A stretch of 64,000 bases of DNA from JAFARZ01 sp035651595. GTDB lineage: Bacteria > Actinomycetota > Actinomycetes > Streptosporangiales > Streptosporangiaceae. The stretch covers positions 62,001 through 126,000 of the forward strand of contig DASRFJ010000169.1 in the NCBI GenBank assembly GCA_035651595.1, given 5' to 3'. Position 1 is the first letter of the stretch. The number at the start of each line of letters is the position of its first letter. Position numbers and translations under genes: made by a program. This document shows positions 58,354-64,000 of this stretch, in pieces. Below the pieces are notes generated by a model. It searched no databases and had not been told where the DNA came from. It saw nothing but the letters and a program-made list of their open reading frames with translations.

Positions 58354-59301
58354 ATGGCAACGACATTCTCACCGCGCGTTTCTGGTCCCGGCATCGGCGC
58401 GAAGGCCGACCCGGTCGCGACGGAGGCGATCGCGGCCCTCATCAACGACGCGCCCGTCCCCATGCCCACGACGCTGAAGACGTTCGGCGCGATGATGGCG
58501 CGTGAGTTCCGCGTGATAGGCCGCAACGCCGTCTCGACGATCATCCGCTCGATCACGCAGCCGCTGTTGTTCGTCTTCGTCTTCGCGTACGTGTTCCCGA
58601 AGATCGGCGGCGGCATCATCCTGGGCCGCGCGGCGGGAGCGGCCGCGGCGGCGCACGGTGCCACTCACGGCGGGATCAACTTCACGACGATCCTCCTCCC
58701 CGGGCTGATGGGGTCGATGATCATCATGCAGGGCATGCTGGGCACCACGATGCCGCTGGTCATGGAGTTCTCCTGGCAGCGCACGATCGAGGACCGGGCG
58801 CTCGCCCCCGTCCCGATCCGGGTCCTCGGCATCCAGAAGATCACCGCCGGTGCCATCCGGGCCGTCATGGCTGCCCCCATCGTGCTGCTGGTGACCCTGT
58901 TCGTGCACGCCGCCGATCAGGGGCCGCACATCCACGTGGCCAACTGGCTCATGCTCGTGCTGGTCATGATCGGATCCTCGACCGTGACCGCGGCGATGGG
59001 CCTGCTGCTAGGCACGATGATGGACCCGCGCAAGACGCAGATGACCTTCACGGTGGTCCTCATGCCAATGACGATGCTCGGCTGCGTGTACTACCCGTGG
59101 TCCGCGCTGCACGCGATCCGGTGGCTCCAGACCTTGGTGCTCCTCAACCCGATGGTGTACATGTCGGAGGGCCTGCGCGCCGCGCTGACCCCGTCGGTCG
59201 CCCACATGCCAGCGTGGGGGGTGCTGCTCGCCCTGTTCGGCGGCACCCTGGTCTTCGGCTACCTGGGCCTGCGCACCTTCCGCAACCGTGTCGTCAACTA
59301 A
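58354..59301 (+). CDS. ABC-2 type permease
   Basis: 315 aa. About six membrane segments, including LLFVFVFAYVFPKIGG, TILLPGLMGSMIIMQGML, GAIRAVMAAPIVLLVTLFVH, WLMLVLVMIGSSTVTAAMGLLLG and WGVLLALFGGTLVFGYLGL. The ABC-2 signature region MVYMSEGLRAALTP is present. It starts 6 nt after the ATPase stop. It partners the DrrA-type ATPase and ends the RiPP cluster. Confidence 0.92.
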   Translation: MATTFSPRVSGPGIGAKADPVATEAIAALINDAPVPMPTTLKTFGAMMAREFRVIGRNAVSTIIRSITQPLLFVFVFAYVFPKIGGGIILGRAAGAAAAAHGATHGGINFTTILLPGLMGSMIIMQGMLGTTMPLVMEFSWQRTIEDRALAPVPIRVLGIQKITAGAIRAVMAAPIVLLVTLFVHAADQGPHIHVANWLMLVLVMIGSSTVTAAMGLLLGTMMDPRKTQMTFTVVLMPMTMLGCVYYPWSALHAIRWLQTLVLLNPMVYMSEGLRAALTPSVAHMPAWGVLLALFGGTLVFGYLGLRTFRNRVVN

Positions 59302-59385
59302 ACCCACCCGGTCTTGGGCTGGGGTACCTTGCTCCCGTAGCGTTGTCTCGCTGGACTTTTACCGCAGTGACACCGGGAGCAGGCA

Positions 59386-60765
59386 ATGACGCAGACCCCG
59401 CATTATCAGGTAACCGACCCGGCAACGGGCGAGGTTCGCGAGACCTTCCCCTTCGCCACGGACGCGGAGGTGGCGGACGCGCTCGCCGCCGCGACCGCGG
59501 CGTTCGCGGCGTGGCGGCTATGCCCGGTCGCCGAACGCGCCGCGATCGTGCGGCGGGTCGCTGGCCTGTTCGCCGAGCGCGCCACCGACCTGGCCGCACT
59601 GATCACCAAGGAGATGGGCAAGCGGCCCGCGCAGGCGGTCGGTGAGGCCGAGTTCTGCGCCGACATCTTCAACTACTACGCCGACAACGGCCCCGAACTC
59701 ATCGCCGACAAGCCGCTGCCCGGCCACGGCGCCGCGCACGTCGAGTACCGGCCCATCGGCCCGGTACTCGGCGTGATGCCGTGGAATTACCCGTATTACC
59801 AGGTGGCCAGGTTCGCCGCGCCCAACCTCATCGTCGGCAACACCGTCATACTCAAGCACGCGGAGAACTGCCCTACCTCGGCCCTGGCGATCGCGCAGAT
59901 CATGAAGGACGCGGGTGTGCCGGACGGCGTGTATGTCAACCTCTTCGCGACCCACGAACAGGTCGCCGCGATGATCGCCGACCCGCGGCTGCGCGGCGTG
60001 TCGCTGACCGGCTCCGAGCGGGCTGGCACGGTCGTCGCGGAGACGGCCGGCCGCAACCTGAAGAAGGTCGTCCTTGAGCTTGGCGGCTCCGACCCGTACA
60101 TCATCCTCGACACCGACGACGTCGAGAAGGCCGCCAAGACCGCCTGGGTCACCCGGATGGAGAACGTCGGCCAGGCGTGCAACTCCAACAAGCGGATGAT
60201 CGTCATGGACGACATCTACGACGAGTTTGTCGCTGCCCTGGTCAAGCGGGCTACCGAGATGTCACCGCGCCAGCCGGGCGATGACTCTCCGCGCTCCTAC
60301 AGCCCGATGGTCTCCCGCAAGGCCGCGGAGAACCTCCTCGAGCAAGTGCGGGACGCAGTCTCGAAGGGCGCCACGCTGCACGTCGGCGGCACGCTCGACG
60401 ACGGTAAGGGCGCGTACTTCTCCCCGGCCGTGCTGACCGGCGTGACTCCGGAGATGCGGGCCTACCGGGAGGAACTGTTCGGCCCGGTCGCCGTCGTCTA
60501 CAAGGTCAGCAACGACGACGAGGCGGTCCAGCTCGCCAACGTCGTGGATTTCGGCCTCGGCGGCGCGGTCTTTTCGACCGACGAGGAGCGGGCAATTCAG
60601 GTTGCCGAGCAGCTGGAGGTCGGCATGGCCAACGTGAACACCCCGGCAGGCGAGGGCGCGGATCTGCCGTTCGGCGGCACCAAACGCTCCGGCTTCGGCC
60701 GCGAGCTGGGCCCCCTCGGCATTGACGAGTTCGTCAACAAGCGCCTCTTTTACGTCGAGAAGTAG
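59386..60765 (+). CDS. NAD(P)-dependent succinate-semialdehyde-type dehydrogenase
   Basis: 459-aa aldehyde dehydrogenase. Visible are PVLGVMPWNYPYYQVARF, the nucleotide-binding VSLTGSERAGTVVAETAGRNLKKVVLELGGSDPYII with the general-base Glu in ELGGS, and the catalytic cysteine in NVGQACNSNKRMIVM. The C-terminus has DLPFGGTKRSGFGRELG. Length and motifs fit GabD1-type enzymes. GGGAGCAGGCA precedes the ATG. It is outside the RiPP cluster by content. Confidence 0.9.
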   Translation: MTQTPHYQVTDPATGEVRETFPFATDAEVADALAAATAAFAAWRLCPVAERAAIVRRVAGLFAERATDLAALITKEMGKRPAQAVGEAEFCADIFNYYADNGPELIADKPLPGHGAAHVEYRPIGPVLGVMPWNYPYYQVARFAAPNLIVGNTVILKHAENCPTSALAIAQIMKDAGVPDGVYVNLFATHEQVAAMIADPRLRGVSLTGSERAGTVVAETAGRNLKKVVLELGGSDPYIILDTDDVEKAAKTAWVTRMENVGQACNSNKRMIVMDDIYDEFVAALVKRATEMSPRQPGDDSPRSYSPMVSRKAAENLLEQVRDAVSKGATLHVGGTLDDGKGAYFSPAVLTGVTPEMRAYREELFGPVAVVYKVSNDDEAVQLANVVDFGLGGAVFSTDEERAIQVAEQLEVGMANVNTPAGEGADLPFGGTKRSGFGRELGPLGIDEFVNKRLFYVEK

Positions 60766-60911
60766 CGCTTGACGAATATCCAGGGCTGGGAATGAATCTG
60801 GCTCCGGATCGGCTGTATCCCGCAGTCGTGGTCGTCTTGCACTCATGCCCGGGTTCCGGGCTCGCGGGAACGACAGTGGGTCAGCGTCGTGACCAGTGCG
60901 GGAGATTGCAG

Positions 60912-62621
60912 GTGCTTGACGAGCAAGGCGGTTGTTCATTGGCTGGGGAAAACGGCGGCGACGCAAGCGGCTTCGCCGACCTCGGGCTGGCGCCCGGTCT
61001 GTGCCGCGCGCTGTCTGGCCTCGGTTATGAGGAGCCGACACCAATCCAGCGGGCTGCCGTGCCGCCGCTGATCGCGGGGCGTGACCTGGTCGGACAGGCC
61101 GCGACGGGAACGGGCAAGACTGCCGCCTTTGCGCTTCCCATACTCCACCGGATCTTCGGCGGGAGCGGGCAGCCGGGGGTGCGCGCCCTGATCCTCGTGC
61201 CCACGCGCGAGCTAGCGATACAGGTCTCCGCGGCGATGCACAGCTACGGACGCGACATGAGCGTGCGTGTGCTGCCGGTCTACGGCGGGCAGCCGATTGG
61301 CCGGCAGTTGCGTTCGCTTGACCGCGGCGCTGACGTCGTTGTGGCAACACCTGGGCGTGCGCTCGACCACATCGCCAGGGGAACGCTTGACCTGAGCGGC
61401 CTTGAGATTGTCGTGCTCGACGAGGCCGACGAGATGTTTGACATGGGCTTCGCCGAAGACATCGAGGCGATACTGGGCAAAACGCCGGAGAACCGGCAGG
61501 CCGCGCTATTCTCGGCGACCATGCCGCCGCGGATCGACGGCATGGTGCGCCGCCACCTGAGCGACCCGGTGCGAGTCGAACTCGGCCGCAAGGCGTCGGC
61601 GTCGCCCGGCAGGCTGCTGGTGCGGCAGACCGCCTATATGACGCCACGCGGGCACAAGCCCGCCGCCCTTATGCGCGTGCTCGACCTGGAGACTCCGGCG
61701 GCCGCGATCGTCTTCTGCCGGACCAGGGACGAGGTGGATCAGATCACCGAGACCCTGAACGGCAGGGGCTATCATGCCGAGGCGCTGCACGGCGGAATGG
61801 ACCAGCAGCAGCGTGACCGGGTCATGGGCCGGCTGCGCGGGGGCAGCCTCGATCTCCTCGTGGCCACCGATGTCGCCGCCCGTGGTCTGGACATCGACCA
61901 GTTGACGCATGTGGTGAACTACGACGTCCCGAGCGCGCCGGAATCCTACGTGCACCGCATCGGGCGGGTTGGCCGGGCGGGCCGTGAAGGCACGGCCATC
62001 ACGCTAGCCGAGCCGCGCGAGCACCGGATGCTCAAGGTTATCGAGCGGGCGACGGGGCGGCCGATCGCGATCGAGAAGCTGCCGACCGTCGCCGACCTGC
62101 GCGCCAGGCGCCTGGAGCGGACTCGCGCTGCCCTTCGGCAGATCGTGCTCGAAGACGACCTTGACACCTTCCGGGGCGTCATAGAGCCGCTCGGCGAAGA
62201 GTTCGGCATCTACGAGGTGGCACTGGCCGCGGTCAAGCTGGCAGCTGAGGCAAGCAGAACCGCTGGCGACGAAGAGGACCTGCCAGAGGTCGAGCTGGTT
62301 CCGCTGGACGATCGCGGCGGACAACGCAAGGCCACGGGCCGCGACCAGCGGCGCGGCCGCGCGGCGCCCGAGGGCACGACGCGGCTGTTCGTGGGGACTG
62401 GCCGTTCTTCCGGAGTTCGGCCGCAGGACCTCGTCGGCGTCATCGCCCGCAAGTCGTACCTGTCCGGCAAGGAGATCGGCGCGATCGAGATCGCCGATCG
62501 ATTCTCGCTCGTTGAGGTCCCCGAGACCGCGGCAGACGACGTGGTCGCCGCGCTTCGGCAGGTCAGCATCAAGGGCCGGAAGGCGACGGTCCGCCGCGAA
62601 CGCTACCGCGCGGCACGATAG
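60912..62621 (+). CDS. DEAD-box RNA helicase with DbpA-like RNA-binding tail
   Basis: 569 aa from a GTG at 60912 with GGGAGA upstream (the frame opens earlier, at 60792). Helicase motifs: GYEEPTPIQRAAVPPLIAG (Q motif), GQAATGTGKTAAF (I), VPTRELAIQ (Ia), VVVATPGRALDH (Ib), VVLDEADEMFDMGF (II), ALFSATMPP (III), ATDVAARGLDID (V) and YVHRIGRVGRAGREG (VI). The C-terminal TRLFVGTGRSSGVRPQDLVGVIARKSYLSGKEIG is the DbpA-type RRM that binds rRNA or cold-induced structures. DeaD/CsdA-like. Confidence 0.93.
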   Translation: MLDEQGGCSLAGENGGDASGFADLGLAPGLCRALSGLGYEEPTPIQRAAVPPLIAGRDLVGQAATGTGKTAAFALPILHRIFGGSGQPGVRALILVPTRELAIQVSAAMHSYGRDMSVRVLPVYGGQPIGRQLRSLDRGADVVVATPGRALDHIARGTLDLSGLEIVVLDEADEMFDMGFAEDIEAILGKTPENRQAALFSATMPPRIDGMVRRHLSDPVRVELGRKASASPGRLLVRQTAYMTPRGHKPAALMRVLDLETPAAAIVFCRTRDEVDQITETLNGRGYHAEALHGGMDQQQRDRVMGRLRGGSLDLLVATDVAARGLDIDQLTHVVNYDVPSAPESYVHRIGRVGRAGREGTAITLAEPREHRMLKVIERATGRPIAIEKLPTVADLRARRLERTRAALRQIVLEDDLDTFRGVIEPLGEEFGIYEVALAAVKLAAEASRTAGDEEDLPEVELVPLDDRGGQRKATGRDQRRGRAAPEGTTRLFVGTGRSSGVRPQDLVGVIARKSYLSGKEIGAIEIADRFSLVEVPETAADDVVAALRQVSIKGRKATVRRERYRAAR

Positions 62622-62709
62622 CGCGCCAGGCACAGCCTGCCTTCGGTCCGGGACTCCTACGGCCTCGGCCCGGCCACTGTCCCGCCGCTGCCCGAGCCGA
62701 CCGTTGTCA

Positions 62710-63678
62710 TCAGTGGTGCGCGAACAGGACCTCTGGGTAACGCGGTGACGGCCCGGCCAGCAGCGGACTAGAGCGGCGCCGTAGGTAGGTGTCGAACCAC
62801 GCGTTCAGGTAGGCGCGCGCGACGGTCACCGCACGGGGTCCGTTGATGGTGCCGATGAGCTCGACAACCCAGCTCGGCGGCTCGTGCAGGATGAGGGCCG
62901 CCTGCGGGACCAGGGCGGCGAAGTCCGTGAACGTGCTGTGCCTGGATCCCTTGAGGTTCAGCTGAAGCTTGGGACCGCGCTGTTTCGTCCAGAACTTCTT
63001 CCAGGTCGCAGCCTCGAAGGCGTCCAGGTCCTGCCTGCCGAACAGCAAGAGCGCGTGGTTGGAGCCGTCCACGGCCTGCGGCGTCCAGAGCGTCCCGTCG
63101 AGGTTGATGCCGGCGTGAATGCGGGTGACGGAACCGATGGCGTGGGCGGTGGTGGAGCCACCGTCGGACTGGCCGAACATGCCCACCCGGCCCAGATCGA
63201 GGGCACGGTCAAGGCCGCGGGGCAGCGGCCGCTGCTCGTGGTCGGGATTGCCCCCGCGATCGATGCCGGTGAGCTGGTCGAGCACGAAACGCACGTCGGC
63301 GACGCGCGACTCGATCGCCTTGGTGGTCAGCGGACTGTCGCCTTCACTGGGCAGCTGCGGGACGGCGGCGATCTCCAGGCGCCCATCCGGCAGCTCGACG
63401 ACGCCGGCGTCGTGAATGTGGTCGATCGTAACGACCACATAGCCGCGGCTGGTCAGTTCTTCGACAAGGCAGGTTGTCTCGTAGCGCTCGCCGCCCAGGC
63501 TGTGGGAGTACAGGACGACGGGCCAGCCGCCCTCGCGTTGCCGCACCGGGGCGCCGAGATGCGCGTGTGTGACCGGCCAGTTGAGCGGGACGGGGTCGCC
63601 TATCTGCTTCTCGTAGACGCGCGCCGTTGCGGGTGATGTGTAGGGTGCACGGGGGTAGTCATGGCTACCAGGCTCCAC
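62710..63678 (-). CDS. alpha/beta hydrolase, PAF-acetylhydrolase-like
   Basis: 322 aa. The fold is shown by WPVVLYSHSLGGERYETTCLVEELTSRGYVVVTIDH, the nucleophile elbow RVGMFGQSDGGSTTAHAIG (GxSxG) and a late histidine in LKGSRHSTFTDF, typical of the platelet-activating-factor acetylhydrolase group. There is no clear signal peptide. The frame starts with a GTG at 63678. It is convergent with the helicase gene and divergent from the monooxygenase. Confidence 0.85.
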   Translation of the reverse strand: MEPGSHDYPRAPYTSPATARVYEKQIGDPVPLNWPVTHAHLGAPVRQREGGWPVVLYSHSLGGERYETTCLVEELTSRGYVVVTIDHIHDAGVVELPDGRLEIAAVPQLPSEGDSPLTTKAIESRVADVRFVLDQLTGIDRGGNPDHEQRPLPRGLDRALDLGRVGMFGQSDGGSTTAHAIGSVTRIHAGINLDGTLWTPQAVDGSNHALLLFGRQDLDAFEAATWKKFWTKQRGPKLQLNLKGSRHSTFTDFAALVPQAALILHEPPSWVVELIGTINGPRAVTVARAYLNAWFDTYLRRRSSPLLAGPSPRYPEVLFAHH

Positions 63679-63827
63679 CGCGCACCTATCCCGGAACCAT
63701 ATGGCGGGCCTCCCGGCCTGACGTCAGGCTAACCCCACCCGCGACGCGTCAACGCGCAATGATGTGTCATCAGCCGATGAGGTCCGGGCCCCGGGTGCGT
63801 CTACCTCTGCGATGACAGGAGGACACG

Positions 63828-64000
63828 ATGTTCAAGGTTGAAGCCCCGGCGGTCAGGGTCCTGGTGGCGGGGGCGAGCATCGCGGGGCCTGCGCTGGCAC
63901 ACTGGCTGCGTCGGCGAGGGGCCGAGGTGACCGTGGTGGAGCGGGCCCCCGCACTGCGTCCCGGTGGGCAGGCGGTGGATGCGCGCGGGGTGGCCAAGGA
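63828..64000 (+). CDS. FAD-dependent monooxygenase (5' part only)
   Basis: Starts at an ATG with AGGAGG upstream and runs off the window. The 57 visible codons contain the FAD-binding start RVLVAGASIAGPALAHWLRR and VTVVERAPALRPGGQAVD, typical of aromatic-ring flavin monooxygenases. The rest cannot be judged. Confidence 0.85.
   Translation, partial: MFKVEAPAVRVLVAGASIAGPALAHWLRRRGAEVTVVERAPALRPGGQAVDARGVAK

Overview
The window is high-GC DNA with actinobacterial gene families throughout: a SufR-SufBDCSU operon, a SARP/AfsR regulator pair, CGNR and WYL regulators, acVLRF1, and an HTH-ATPase-Sel1 protein. An actinomycete of the Streptosporangiales/Streptomycetales type is likely; the species cannot be told from the sequence alone. 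No rRNA, tRNA or CRISPR array was seen.

1-12 kb is core-like. It holds an ABC-F ATPase (cut by the left edge), an acVLRF1 peptidyl-tRNA hydrolase, an SseB-like protein, a SnoaL-fused ECF sigma factor with a divergent SDR gene, and a compact minus-strand operon for Fe-S cluster assembly (sufR-sufB-sufD-Rieske ferredoxin-sufC-sufS-sufU-sufT). Most junctions in that operon are 1-4 nt overlaps or very short gaps. A DedA membrane protein is divergent from sufR.

12-30 kb is a series of small accessory operons, each beside its own regulator. Several carry near-perfect palindromic operators: WYL (CACTGACA-N5-TGTCAGTG), MerR (22-bp perfect palindrome), TetR (AACGCA-N9-TGCGTT), CGNR (two copies of GTAACG-N7-CGTTAC) and MarR (16-bp perfect palindrome). 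Between them lie decayed genes: a histidine-kinase tail, a frameshifted saccharopine-dehydrogenase-like gene, an IS5-type transposase head and an SGNH-hydrolase tail. A 22-bp direct repeat occurs at 20.33 and 24.35 kb.

30-41 kb holds an HTH-ATPase-Sel1 signalling protein, an uncharacterised protein that looks N-terminally truncated, a xylan-type operon (GH115 alpha-glucuronidase and SGNH esterase) with two CGAAA/TTTCG palindromes upstream, a graveyard of decayed genes with an orphan CsoR-like palindrome, and a secreted BNR-repeat protein.

41-59 kb is the most interesting region: two adjacent peptide natural-product systems around two SARP-family regulators. The first (minus strand, 40.9-44.2 kb) encodes a 67-residue peptide with ten cysteines, a membrane-anchored thioredoxin-like protein, an ABC exporter and an S26 signal peptidase, and looks like an export and disulfide-maturation system for a cysteine-rich peptide. 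The second (48.2-59.3 kb) is a TOMM/azole-type RiPP cluster. It has a 71-residue precursor with a Cys-x-x-Cys-x-x-Cys core, an azoline-type YcaO ending in PxPxP, a small Cys-rich E1-like partner, an RRE-E1-nitroreductase fusion, two more nitroreductase/SagB proteins, a sulfotransferase, a methyltransferase, a divergent JmjC oxygenase and a drug-type ABC transporter. The intergenic region between the JmjC gene and the precursor carries six 7-bp boxes at an exact 11-bp period (three direct, then three inverted), which is what a SARP operator should look like.

59-64 kb returns to housekeeping genes: a succinate-semialdehyde-type dehydrogenase, a DEAD-box RNA helicase with a DbpA-like tail, an alpha/beta hydrolase, and the start of an FAD monooxygenase cut by the right edge.
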